Below are positions 21,779 through 32,744 of a stretch of DNA of 64,000 bases, in pieces (the first letter of the stretch is position 1; every line of letters starts with the position of its first letter). Source of the stretch: Antilocapra americana (taxonomy: Eukaryota > Chordata > Mammalia > Artiodactyla > Antilocapridae). Position numbers and translations under genes: made by a program. Location: assembly GCA_007570785.1 (NCBI GenBank), contig ML664175.1, positions 10,579,441-10,643,440 on the forward strand. The letters are read 5' to 3'. Below the pieces are notes generated by a model. That model did not search any database. It had not been told where the DNA came from and saw only the letters and a program-made list of their open reading frames with translations.

Positions 21779-24020
21779 ATGGGCACCCCTAATGATTGAA
21801 TATCTAAACACTAAGCAGCAATGATGTCTAATATGGTGAAAAGAGAGACAACCAGATATTATGAGTTTCCTTTGAAAGAAAGATTCCATCACTTATGAAG
21901 GAGCTTTGCCAAAGGAATAAAATGTGAACCTGAGTCCAGGCAAGCCCATACGTCCAACACAAATTTACAGAAAATAGAGAAAGAGAAACATGTAAAATGA
22001 CATCATGGGGAAGTAGTCCAGACTTCAGGAAACTGAACTGGAAAAATGACTCAGTTACTTCAACAAACAAATTCCAAAAGAAAAAGGAAAAAGAGAACGT
22101 GGGGGAACCCACAAATTAAAAGAGACAGAACATCCAGTTGCTATATGTGAAAGTTACCTGATTCTGAGTCAAATGACCTGTTTTAAAAAATTAGGGCATT
22201 TGACACTTTGGAAATGTGAAGACTGACTAGATATTTGATAATATTGATGCAACATTGTTAATTATTTTCAGATTCCCCTCCAGCTTTATTGATACATAAT
22301 TAGCATATAACATGGCATATGTTGTTACACTGGCATGTAAGATTGTATCAGTTTAAGGTGTGCAGTCTTGATTTGATACACTTACGTATTGCACTGTGAT
22401 TACTGCCATAGATTTTTAGCCATCATGTCATATGACTGACATTTCTTTTTTATCTTGAGATCTACTCTCTTAGCAACTTTCAAGTATATAGGACAGTACT
22501 GTTATCTGTATGTAGTCACAACATGGTGCATTAGATCCCCAGAACTTACCTTCTAACTGGAAGTTTTTACTCTTTGACCAGCATCTCCCCATACCCACTG
22601 CCTCCATCCCATAGTAACCACCATTCTACTCTGTTTCTACAAGTTTGGCCTTTTTAGAGTCCACATATAAAACAAACCCTATAGTATTTCTCTCTTTCTC
22701 TCTGACTTGCTTCACTTAGCATAAGGCTTTAAGTTTCATCCCTTTTGTCCCAAATGGCAAGATTTCCTTCTTCTTATGGCTAGACAGTATTCCATTGCAT
22801 GACATCTTCTCACCAACAGTGCACACGGTCTTTTTTCCACACCTTCTCTAACACTTAAGCTCTTGTCTTTTTGATAAAAGCCAATCTGACTGGCATGAGA
22901 TGATATCTTTTTGTGGTTTTGATTTGCATTTCTCTAAAAATTAGAAGTGTTGAGCATCTTTTCTTGTACCTGTTGATATTTGCATAACCTCTTTGGAAAA
23001 ATGTCTATTTAATCCTCTGCAATTTTAAAAACCATATTGTTCTTTGGGTTTTGAGTTATATGAGTTCTTTGTGTATTTTGGATATTAACCCATTGTCTGA
23101 TATATGATTTATAAACAGTTTCTCCCATTCCATAGGCTGCCTTTCATTTTGTTGATAGTTTCTTTTGCTGGTTAGAACATTTTAGTTTGATGGAATCCCA
23201 TGTATTGATGTTGGTTTTTGTTGTTTGTACTTTTGATGTTATATACAAAAAATTGTTGCTAGGAGACATGTCAAGAAGCCTTCTCCCTCCGTTTTCTTCC
23301 TGAAGTTTCACAGTTTCAGGTCTTACATTTAAGTCTTTAAATGTAACCTATTTTAATTGAAGAAATTCTCATTTCCCAATTGAGTATTCTTGGATGCATT
23401 GTCAAATATTAGTTGACTGTATGTGCATGAGTTTATTTCCAGTCTCCTGATTCTGTTCCATTGGTCTATGTATCTATTTTTATGCCAGTATCATACTGCT
23501 CTGATTAACATAGCTTTGTAATATAGTTTGAAATCAGGAGGTTTGGTATCTCTAACTTTGTTCTTCTTGGTCAGAAATGTTTTGTATATTCTGTGTTTTA
23601 TAATTCTATGCAATTTTAGGATTTTTAAACATTTTTGTGAAAAAAATGCCATTTGAATTTTGATATAGATTGCAGTGAATCTTTTCAGATTTGATAATAG
23701 GATTTTAGGTTTTGTGTATGTGGTCAGTTCTTATTTCTTTAAAGAGTCCTTATCTTTTAGAATTACAGAGATATTTATAAAAAATGATATGGTACTTTGG
23801 ATTTATTACCAAATAATTAAGAAAGAGGGAAATAAGTGGAGATATTGATAAAACAGGATTGGCCATAAGTAGACAATTATTGAAACTGGCTGACAGGTAT
23901 ATGAGTGCTCATTATATGTTCCTACTTTTTGAAATGTTTTTCAAAAAATTTGAAATTTTTTGGAGTTTTCCATATTTCCATGTTAATTTATTATTTAGAA
24001 GAAAAGTTGAAAAAGAAAAG
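21779..24020 (+). mobile_element. L1M-type 3' UTR interrupted by an antisense L1
   Basis: Forward old L1 3'-UTR text, clearest at 22,185-22,274 (gacactttggaaatgtgaagactgactagatatttgat) and resuming at 23,692 (aaagagtccttatcttttagaattac, 'acaggattggccataagtagacaattattgaaactgg'). The parts are separated by an L1 at 22,275-23,681. The part left of about 22,140 is less certain. Confidence 0.65.
22275..23681 (-). mobile_element. L1 LINE inserted in an older L1
   Basis: Reverse L1 of about 1.4 kb, from 3' UTR (agctttattgatacataattagc) into ORF2 (tatgttccattggtctatgtatc, 'ccagtatcatactgctctg'). A perfect 10-bp target-site duplication TTTTCAGATT lies at 22,265-22,274 and 23,682-23,691. Host text reads continuously when the insert is skipped. 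Confidence 0.92.
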
Positions 24021-24639
24021 TTGTGACGAAGTAGTTGTTGAGGTGGGGTGCCAGGGCAGACACTTGTCAACCGCTGACTGCCAGGCTTGCTTTGTCTGGT
24101 CTCTGACTGCACCCAGTGTCTCCACCCACCCTCCCTCACTGCCCCCAAGGGCCCTTTCCCAGGAGGGAACTCTCTCAGTGGCCATGCCCATCTGGACCTG
24201 TGGACTCCCACGGACCAAGGTAGGATGAGCACATGTGACCGCGTGAAACCACCACTGTTATGGAACAATGATTCTACAGTGTGGCCCTCCCATAATCGGA
24301 GCACTTTCAAAAGCAAAGAGTTGAGACATGTGAGGAGAAAAGGGAGGAAACTTCTTGACCAGGAACCTACTGCAGTTTAGGGAAGGCAGAAGGGCTTTTT
24401 GGGTCAAAGGTTGGGGAAAATTCTGGTCTAAGGAGTGAATTGAACTAGAGGGACAGATAAATCATGGAAACCATCTCTGAGTGCATTTCTTTATTAAAAA
24501 GCCCTGCAGGCAGACATGCTTCTTCTTTGCTCAAAGATGCACTTTAGAAATGGCTGGAGGCTCATTGGAAGATCAGTGGCAGGCCGGCTGTTTCAGGATA
24601 AAGAACACATTTCCCACAGAAGCAATGCTGCATTTGGTG
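24021..24639. other. unique sequence
   Basis: No repeat or gene recognised; moderately GC-rich at 24,040-24,220. Confidence 0.4.
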
Positions 24640-24916
24640 TTGGGTTTCTAAGCTCTCCATCAATGTTTAGAATTGTATATAATCTTTCAAAATTGTGAAT
24701 CACTAGGGACATTTTTGGCGGTCCAGTGATTGAGGCTCTGTGCTTCCATTGCAGGGAACACAGGTTCAGTCCTTGGTCAAGGAACTGAGATCCTGCATGC
24801 GTCCCCCCCAAAAATTGTGAATCACTGTATTGTACATCTGCAATTTATATACTATTATAAATCAATTATACCTCAATAAGAAAAAGACAAGAAATCTGGA
24901 AGACTAGACACTTATC
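24640..24916 (+). mobile_element. L1 3' terminus containing a SINE
   Basis: Forward L1 end: 'aattgtgaatcactgtattgtacatctgcaatttatatactattataaatc' and 'attatacctcaataagaaaaagac'. A CHR SINE at 24,705-24,810 splits it. Part of this tail recurs at 25,248-25,304. Confidence 0.7.
24705..24810 (+). mobile_element. CHR-2-type SINE, the only forward copy, with 16-bp target-site duplication
   Basis: Forward CHR head 'ggcggtccagtgattgaggctctgtgcttccattgcaggg' then the B box 'ggttcagtccttggtcaaggaactgagatcctg'. Perfect direct repeats AAAATTGTGAATCACT lie at 24,689-24,704 and 24,811-24,826. It is the single plus-strand member among 15 CHR-type copies seen. Confidence 0.92.
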
Positions 24917-25304
24917 TAGCTGAAAGACACCACTGATTCTTAGATATGTTCCTGGTGCTATACTGCAAATTTGGCATTCACTGTGACCCTTACCACAAAG
25001 ACTTCATGCGCATGTGTATCTGTGCATGCTAAGCTGCTTCAGTTGTGTCTGACTCTTTTCCATGCTATGGACTGTAGCCCTCCAGGCCCCTCTGTTCATG
25101 GGATTTCCCAGGTAAGAATACTGGAGTGGGTTGCCATTTTCTTCTCCAGGGATCTTCCTGACCCAGGGATCAAACCTGTGTCTCTTATATCTCCTGCACT
25201 GGGAGGCAGGTTCTTTGGCACTGGCACTACCTGGGAAGCCCCAATAGATCAACTATACCTCAATTAAAAAAAAGACAAGAAATCTGAAAGACTAGAGACT
25301 TATC
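24861..25304. repeat. 56-bp direct repeat pair around a SINE-containing spacer
   Basis: The L1-tail text at 24,861-24,916 recurs at 25,248-25,304 with about 9 in 10 bases identical by eye. The spacer holds a Bov-tA. It is much longer than normal target-site duplications. Confidence 0.85.
25008..25242 (-). mobile_element. Bov-tA SINE
   Basis: Reverse Bov-tA from 'ctaagctgcttcagttgtgtctgactc' to 'actacctgggaagcccc'. Includes the 'gaatactggagtgggttgcc' core. Confidence 0.93.
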
Positions 25305-25770
25305 CTTAAAAAATGGATTTATGTTACCTCTTTACCATATGTTGAATGCGAGTTTGTAAGGAAAAGCAATTCAATTATTTAAGAAAAAGAAATTACAATT
25401 ATTTAGTTCCATCTGAGTATTATTTGTGAAACTTCAATGAAATCATCTTATCAACTGAAGGAAAATTAATTTCTTCCTTATTGAAGATAACTGACTTCAA
25501 ATAAAAAAGAAAGTTTACACAGCCAGTTTAAATGCTGAGCATTTGCGCCTGAAGTAACAAAGACAATTTTCAAGCTTTGGGAAGTTAGAGAATGCCTGTG
25601 TTCCATGTCAGGCTAGCAGAGATGTGTGCCCGGTAGCCCTCGGGGACTGTTAGAGGACAGAGAGTCCTTCCAGTTGGGAAGCCAGGGTAGCAGTGAGATT
25701 TGAGCTGGGCTTAGAGCGGTGGATCCGTTTCAGGGACGGAGCAATCCCTCTGACCTCCTTCCTCATATTA
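25305..25770. other. unique sequence
   Basis: AT-rich at left, no recognised repeat or gene. Confidence 0.4.
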
Positions 25771-25996
25771 TTTTAAATTATTTGTTTATTTATTTTTGGC
25801 TGTGCTGGGTCTTTGTTGCTGCACAAGGGACTCTCTTTAGTTGCAGAGAACAGGCTCTAGGGCATGTGGGCTCAGTAGTTGTAGTGCATGGGTTTAGTTG
25901 CCCTGCAGCACATGGAATCTTTTTGAACCAGGGGTCAAACCAATGTCCCCAGCATTGCAAGGTGAATTCTTAACTACTGAACCACCAGGGAAGCCG
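25771..25996 (-). mobile_element. CHR-1-type SINE, internally shortened
   Basis: Reverse CHR-1 lacking part of the tandem 'ttgtggc' block; ends 'cttaactactgaaccaccagggaagcc'. CCTTCCTC occurs on both sides, a possible target-site duplication. Confidence 0.88.
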
Positions 25997-26720
25997 CCTT
26001 CCTCCTCTTTGTTAAGGATAATTCTGAAGTGTGCTTTGGGGCAATTCCCATATTAGCCTGAATCAGGCCTAGGGATGAAGCCTGATTACGAGGAAATGCT
26101 AGGACTAAGGCCAGATCCATCAGAGGCAGACAGAAATGTGCTCAGGATGTGCTGAATGACAGCCCTGCCTCCAGGCCTCCCGGGTGCCTCCAACTGATCA
26201 TCGTGGCGCCATGCTCCTCCTCCGTCAGATTGCAGGCTGCAGTTCCTGACCTGATTTCTCACTTCCTCTTCTGTCAAAACTGCAGGGTCAGATTGGCTCT
26301 TATCTTTGTTTTTGTTATGATGTTCCAAATACAGCCTTCCTCAAGTGATCTTTTCCACCAGGCCCATAACTTCTTCCTGAAACTAGCATCCAGAATACAA
26401 ATACCAGATCCATCAAGAAGGTTCAGAAAATAGGTCTCGGATGGCTTCCTTATTTCCGGAAGCATTGGATTAATTATTTCCACTCAGGAAAATATTATGC
26501 TGGAGTCTATTCCTGCTTCTAGTGAAACTCCAGTAAGAAATAATGAAAAGCAGTTTTAGTGCATGTAAATCAAAGGAGGAAAGGGCCTTGTTTTCCCTCA
26601 CATGGAACTTTAACAAGGAGGATAGACTCTCTTGACTCCCTCCTTTCCACTCCCATCGCATCTAGGAACTCATCTCTCATTTGTTTCTCAGCTATCGACT
26701 TCCATATCAGGTATCTTTTG
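25997..26720. other. unique sequence
   Basis: No repeat or gene recognised. Confidence 0.4.
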
Positions 26721-27015
26721 CATTACTGCTTTAGTAGCTTCCAACAACAACCATTTCTTATTGCTCATGTGTCTGTAGGTTAGATGGGGGATTCTGATGC
26801 CTTAGGCCAGTCTTGTCTGAACTCAACTGGGCTTACTCTAGGTGCAGCTGGTCACTGAGCTGAGGGCTGGTGGATCCTTTGTGGCCTCAGATGGGATGAA
26901 TCGGTTCTCCTCTGCAGACTAAGTTCAGTTCAGTCGCTCAGTCAGTGTCCAACTCTTTGCGACCCCATGCATCTTAGCACGCCAGGCCTCCCTGTCCATC
27001 ACCAATTCCTGGAGT

Positions 27016-27978
27016 CTACCCAAACCCATGTCCATCGAGTCGGTGATGCCATCCAGCCATCTCATCCCTCTGTTGTCCCCTTATTCTCCTGCCCCCAATC
27101 CTTCCCAGCATCAGGGTTTTTTCTAATAAGTCAACTCTTCTCATGAAGTGGCTGAAGTATTGGAGTTTCAGCTTCAACATCAGTCCTTCCAATGAATACC
27201 CAGGACTTATCTCCTTTAGGATGGACTGGTTGGATCTACTTGGAGTCCAAGGGACTCTCAAGAGTCTTCTCCAACACCACAGTTCAAAACCATCAATTCT
27301 TAGGCACTCAGCTTTCTTCGCCATCCAACTCTCACATCCATACATGACCACTGGAAAAACCATAGCCTTGACGAGACGGACCTTTGTTGGCAAAGTAATG
27401 TCTCTGCTTTTTAATATGCTGTCTAGGTTGATCATAACTTTCCTTCCAAGGAGTAAGCATCTTTTAATTTCATGGCTGCAGTCACCATCTGCAGTGATTT
27501 TGGAGCCCCAAAAAATAAAGTCAGCCACTGTTTCCACTGTTTCCCCATCTATCTGCCACGAAGTGATGGGATCAGATGCCATGATCTTTGTTTTATGAAT
27601 GTTGAACTTTAAGCCAACTTTTTCACTCTCCTCTTTCACTTTCAGCAAGAGGCTCTTTAGTTCCTCTTCACTTTCTGTCAGAAGGGTGGTGTCATGTGCG
27701 TATCTGAGGTTATTGATATTTCTCCAGGCAATCTTGATTCCAGCTTGTGCTTCCTCCAGCCCAGCATTTCTCATGATGTACTCTGCATAGAAGTTAAATA
27801 AGCAGGGTGACAATATATAGCCTTGATGTACTCCTTTTCCTATTTGGAACCAGTCTGTTGTTCCATGTCCAGTTCTAACTGTTGCTTCCTGACCTGCATA
27901 CAGGTTTCTCAAGGGACAGGTCAGATGGTCTGGTATTCCCATCTCTTTCAGAATTTTCCACAATTTATTGTGATCCAC
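27016..27978 (-). pseudogene. BovB reverse transcriptase, longest open remnant, motif C altered
   Basis: A 320-residue open stretch, the longest in the window. It holds motif B text (HQGYILSPCLFNFYAEY at residues 51-67) and motif C as YAHD at residues 93-96, where active RTs have two aspartates (YxDD), so one catalytic aspartate is replaced by histidine. The C-terminal part to the element's 3' end is uninterrupted. Upstream coding text continues in other frames at 27,948-28,328 and 28,413-28,649. Dead copy. Confidence 0.92.
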
Positions 27979-28754
27979 ACAGTCAAAGTCTTTGGCATAG
28001 TCAGTAAAGCAGAAACAGATGTTTTTCTGGAACTTCTTGCTTTTTCGATGATCCAGCAGATGTTGGCAATTTGATCTCTGGTTCCTCTTCCTTCTCTAAA
28101 ACCAGCTTGAACATCTGGAAGTTCATGGTTCATGTACTGTTGAAGCCTGGCTTGGAGAATTTTGAACATTAATTTGCTAGTATGTGAGATGAGTGCAACT
28201 GTGTGGTAGTTTGAGCATTCTTTGGCATTGCCTTTCTTTGGGACAGGAATGAAAACCAACCTTTTCCAATCCTGTGGCCATTGCTGAGTTTTCCAAATTT
28301 GCTGGCATATTGAGTGCAGTAGTTTCACAGCATCATCTTTCAGGATTTGAAATAGCTCAACTGGGATCCCATCACCTCCACTAGCTTTGTTTGTAGTGAT
28401 GCTTTCTAAGGCTCACTTGACTTCACATTCCAGGATATCTGGCTCTAGGTGAGTGATCACACCATCGTGATTATCTGAGTCATGAAGATCTTTTTTGTAC
28501 AGTTCTTCTGTGTATTCTTGCCACCTCTTCTTAATATCTTCTGCTTCTATTAGGGCCATACCATTTCTGTCCTTTACTGGGCCCATCTTTGCATGAAATG
28601 TTCCCTTGGTATCTCTAATTTTCTTGAAGAGATCTCTAGTCTTTCCCATTCTGTTGTTTTCCTCTATTTCTTTGCATTGATCACTGAGGAAGGCTTTCTT
28701 ATCTCTCCTTGCTTTTCTTTGGAACTCTGCATTCAGATGGAAATATCTTTCCTT

Positions 28755-28806
28755 TTGAAGAAAGTAGGGAAAACCACTAGACCATTCAGGTATGACCTAA
28801 ATCAGA
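28755..28806 (+). mobile_element. inverted 5' segment of the BovB copy
   Basis: This piece reads forward BovB text, translating as KKVGKTTRPFRYDLNQI on the plus strand. The corresponding text of the 989-3164 copy is on the minus strand at about 2925-2973. About 220 bases of element sequence are missing between body and inverted piece. Confidence 0.93.
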
Positions 28807-29060
28807 TCTCTCTGCAGACTAGCCTGGGCTTATTCTCTCTTCCTATAGCAGTCTTGCTCCCATGGCTGAGGCAAGGGGTCCTAAGAGAAGAGCAGAAACA
28901 TTCAAGATCACCAGAGTCCTGGACTTGAAATGGGATATCACACTTCTCCATTCTGTTGGCCAAAGCAAGTCCCAAGGTCAGCTCCGATTCCAGCAGGGAG
29001 AGAGCACACTTTGTGTCTTAATGGGAGGAGTCATGAAGTCGTAGGCAGGGGTCATTCACT

Positions 29061-29615
29061 GTGCCCGTGAATGCCAGAAATCTGTCAGAACTGCCAACAT
29101 GGTTTTTCTTTTAGTTGTGGACTTCGTCCAACTTCATACATTAATGAAACTTCACATTCTACTTCCAAATTCCTAATTCCTAGGGAACCGGGAAAGCAGA
29201 ACATGCCAGCCTTCTGTAACCCTTCTTCAAGTGACAAACATTTCCAGAGCACCCACTGTGCCCAGCCCCTCACTCAGTACGTCCTGGGGAAATGCAGGGA
29301 AGTGACTGTGCTCGTACTCCAGGTGCTCAGCCCATTGGGAGAATCAGGCTGAGAACAAGGAGGGGAGATGCCACTGAGCTCCTATGGGAATTCCTGGCGG
29401 GAGTGATATTTGGTCTCAGGTTAGAGTTTTACAGAAAGAGAAGGAAGGGGGGTTTATCCCAGAGATCTTGAAGCTGTAAATATGGTTGTGTTTTCAGGAA
29501 AGAGAGCTGCTTGTAGGGAAGGGCAGACGTGGGTTGTGAAGGATGAAGCCACTCAGGGCTTGTACTGAACTCCTGTGCCTGCCTTTGCTTTTGGGAATAT
29601 CTCTTGGGCAGCAGG
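29061..29615. other. unique sequence with a faint L2 trace
   Basis: A weak reverse L2 3'-end trace lies at about 29,228-29,340 (acaaacatttccagagcacccactgtgccc). Otherwise nothing recognised. Confidence 0.4.
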
Positions 29616-29831
29616 GGGCTTCCTAGCTGGCACTAGTGGTGAAGAACACACCTGCCAATGCAGGAGACACAAGAGACGCAGGTTCGATTCCTGGGTCGGG
29701 ACGATCCCCTGGAGGAGGAAATGGCAAGCCACTCTAGTACTCTTGCCTGGAAAATTCCATGGACGGAGGAGCCTGGGGGACTATAGTCTATGGGATCACA
29801 AAAGAGTTGGACACATCTGAGCTGCTGAGCC
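29616..29831 (+). mobile_element. Bov-tA SINE
   Basis: Forward full-length Bov-tA from GGGGCTTCCTAGCTGGC to 'gttggacacatctgagctgctgag'. A small internal duplication of 'agacacaagagacgcagg' precedes the B box. Confidence 0.93.
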
Positions 29832-31789
29832 CTAGGGCAGCAGAAAGGTGGAGTGACAGTGGAAGACAGGGAGACTGGCTGGGAGACTATTTCCATTCCA
29901 AATCTGACCTTTCAAGTTGATGTTTCTCTGTGGCCCACCTGCCCGCTAGAGCCTCTCCACCGGCTCAGGAGTACATAAGCCTGTGTGCAGTGGGGGCAGG
30001 GCTGGGAGGCTTTGCCCTTCTCTGCTCTTGGCTGACTTCATAACAGGTTAGCCTTTAAACTTCTGGCTCGTTCCAGACACTGTGCTTGGGGCCCTGGGAG
30101 AGAACTTATCCTCTGTGACCCTGCATAACATTTCCACTTTCCGGGAAATGCAGCCTATGTGTGATCAGGTGAGAGAGGTGCGCATAAATCCTCTGTGTCT
30201 CAAACCTCCCTTCTCTGCTCTGATGCTGCTAAAGCTTCATCCTGGGAGAACTATGGGTGCGGTTTTCTTCTGCTGACACCTACTTAAGATCCTGAGCTTT
30301 CAGAGCCACCGCCACCCCCGTCTCCCACTACAAGCGGTTGTCGCAGAACTCCTGGGGAGCGAGAGTGGCGGGCAGAAGAGTGGCCCCAAGATGTCCATGT
30401 CCTGCGCCGATCCCCAGTGTGTCAAGGACAGGAGGCCTGATGGTTACTGGTCTCACCTGACCTGCGAGGCCCTCGGGAGGCAGGCTCCTGGGAGCAAGGG
30501 CTTCTGGCTCACACCTGATCATGGGAACATGCTGACATCAGTCAGCCAACAGATGCGACTCATCTGAAGTGACTGTTGATGGCTGAAAGGTGCTGGGGAG
30601 ACAAGCGGTCGGTCTGCAGTCCAGGGTGTATGGGGGAAGGGTCAGGAGGCTGGTCTTTGGTGCTGGCGCCTGGGCAGAGGGGCAACCCTGCAGGCACCAC
30701 GGCACTGAGGTGGTTACTGCTCCCCACCCCCCACCTCCGTGACAGTCATTCACAGCAGGCTCCACGTGGCTTGCTGCCTCAGGCAGAGATGCAAGCTCAG
30801 CCAGGGAAGGGTGGACTTGGCTGGTGCGCGCTCCTCAGCGAGCATGTGGGAGCCAGTTCCTGCTGGTGCCCCTCACTCCTTCAGCGAACAGGAATCCCGT
30901 TACACAACGGCCTGTCTCTCCTCAGTAAAATCCCCCACAGCTAGCTGCTCACAGTCTGAAGAGAGAAACGTTCCATTCTCAAAGAAAAGAGAAACATCTC
31001 TCCTTCCAAAGAGCTGCTAACAGCCAGCTGCTAACTAGGTGTCACTTGAAATCCCTAGACACCAGTTCCCATAGCAACCCCAGGGCACTATCACAGCCTG
31101 CCCTTGATATAGATGGCTTTAGCAAGGGGTTTTGAAAGAATCAAATATTTTTGACGTGAGTTTTAAACCCAGTTTTTAGGTAGACATCAAGGGGTTCCTT
31201 ACCTCAAGTAATTTGATGAGAAAGTCGCTGGCTGGTTCAGTCAGTGAAAACAACTACTCTGGTGTGATTCTCAGTGGCTGGGAGCAGTAGGGCAGTTGGT
31301 GTAAAGGCACTGAGACTGTATCCTGTGATGAAGGGAACCTCTGAGACTTAGCATCATGTTTGAGATCCTTGGACAGCTTTCTGTGCATAATGCTGTTTGC
31401 AAATGATGCCAGGAATCAGAGCAGCCAGAGGTGCGTGATGATGACAGCGCTGGGGCGAGCCCTCCACCAGCCTGCATTATTCAGTAAACCCACATCTGCT
31501 CTTAGCCGCTTGATTCGGCCACCTCAGTGCCTTCTGATGAGGACAACCCTCTCCTCTGCCCTCTCTCAGGCACTGCAGTGGGTGAGTTAGGATTCTCCCC
31601 CGGCCTTCTTCTCTGAGAACAGGTTGTCTTGACCCCTGGTGTGGATTCCCCAGGCAAACAGGCTTCTTAGAGAAACAGGCTGGGATTTCAGGACTGAGAA
31701 AGGGAAAGAACAGATAAGCCAGGACTGGCTTGTGGTGCCAGCAGATAGAGAAGTGCTGGGAACATGATGACACATCCAAAGCTCACAGG
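29832..31789. other. unique sequence
   Basis: About 2 kb, moderately GC-rich between 30,290 and 30,900, with no confident repeat. A weak old-repeat resemblance exists at 30,380-30,450. No exon could be supported. Confidence 0.4.
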
Positions 31790-32175
31790 AGCCATCTTGA
31801 AAGGACTCTCAATAGCCAGAACTGGGGAATCTGAGCAACAAAGTAAATAAGGATAACAGTGGATCATGACACCAAGAGTCAAATGAGTGTATTTTGCTAA
31901 GTGAAAGAAGCCAGATTCCCCAAAACTACATATTGCATGAATCCACTTATATGACATCATAGAAAAGGCAAAAACCATAGGGATGGAAAACAGGTCAGTC
32001 TTTGCCAGAAATAGGGGTTGAACACGAAAGGACAGCATGAGGGAATTTTGGAAGGTGATGACACTGTTTCATGGCTGTGATGGTAGATATGTGAGGCTAT
32101 ACGTTTGTGAAAACCCACAGAACTGCAAACCTCAAAGAGTGAATTTTACTGTTTGTAAATTAAAAAAATGATAAT
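31790..32175 (+). mobile_element. L1M-type 3' end
   Basis: Forward L1 3' UTR: 'gtgaaagaagccagattccccaaaactacatattgcatg', 'atgacactgtttcatggctgtgatggtagatatgtg', and an A-rich terminus at about 32,160. Confidence 0.85.
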
Positions 32176-32265
32176 AACTGGGATGGTGTGTGTTTTCCTG
32201 GATAGGAGGTAGGTTGCTGCAAATGAACCTAACCATGATAATATATGGTTAGGTGTATAATGTGT

Positions 32266-32297
32266 AATATGTATATTGTGACCACAATATACATATT
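32266..32297. repeat. perfect 15-bp-arm palindrome
   Basis: AATATGTATATTGTG (32,266-32,280) and its exact reverse complement CACAATATACATATT (32,283-32,297) are separated by AC. Flanking text also holds TGTATAATGTG repeats. Confidence 0.95.
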
Positions 32298-32465
32298 GTG
32301 TATATTATGAGATGTATAATGTGACCACACTGAAGGGAGTAGGGAAGAAAAGGACCAACCTAAGTACCTTGGGAAAACAGGGGTTTTGACTTACTACCAT
32401 CAGCTAAGTATCTAAAGATAAAAAGAATGAATGCAAATACTGTATTTCTAGAATTTGTACCTTGT

Positions 32466-32682
32466 GTGCATGTGCTAAGTTGCTTCAGTCATGTCTGACT
32501 CTTTGTGACTCTATAGACTGTAGCCTGCTAGGCTCCTCTATCCGTGGGATTCTCCAGGAAAGACTACTGCAGTGGGTTGCCATCCCTCCTCCAGGGTGTC
32601 TTCCCCACCCAGGGATCAAACCTGTGTCTCTTATGTCTCCTACATTGGTAAGTGGGTTCTTTACCACTAGCATCACCTGGGA
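32466..32682 (-). mobile_element. Bov-tA SINE
   Basis: Reverse Bov-tA from 'tgctaagttgcttcagtcatgtctgac' to 'accactagcatcacctggga'. Confidence 0.93.
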
Positions 32683-32744
32683 TTTATTTTTCACAAGAGT
32701 ATGGGTTAGTAATTCTGAAACTACCTTAGGTGTAGACTCTGTCT

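Larger units (their letters stand above)
26922..28809 (-). mobile_element. BovB LINE with 5' inversion and perfect target-site duplication
   Basis: Reverse BovB from its 3' tail (ttcagttcagtcgctcagtcag) to about 28,754, then about 50 bases (28,755-28,806) of the same element in the opposite orientation. A perfect 12-bp direct repeat CTCTGCAGACTA lies at 26,910-26,921 and 28,810-28,821. This is the expected product of twin priming during target-primed reverse transcription. Confidence 0.95.
26721..29060. mobile_element. unclassified old mammalian repeat split by BovB
   Basis: Text on both sides of the BovB insert (26,721-26,909 and 28,822-29,060) resembles one mammalian-wide repeat: 'ctaggtgcagctggtcactgagctg', 'cagatgggatgaatcggttctcc', then 'ctgttggccaaagcaagtcccaaggtcagc' and 'taatgggaggagtcatgaag'. 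I cannot name the family; a similar layout is present at 63,060-63,420. Confidence 0.45.
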
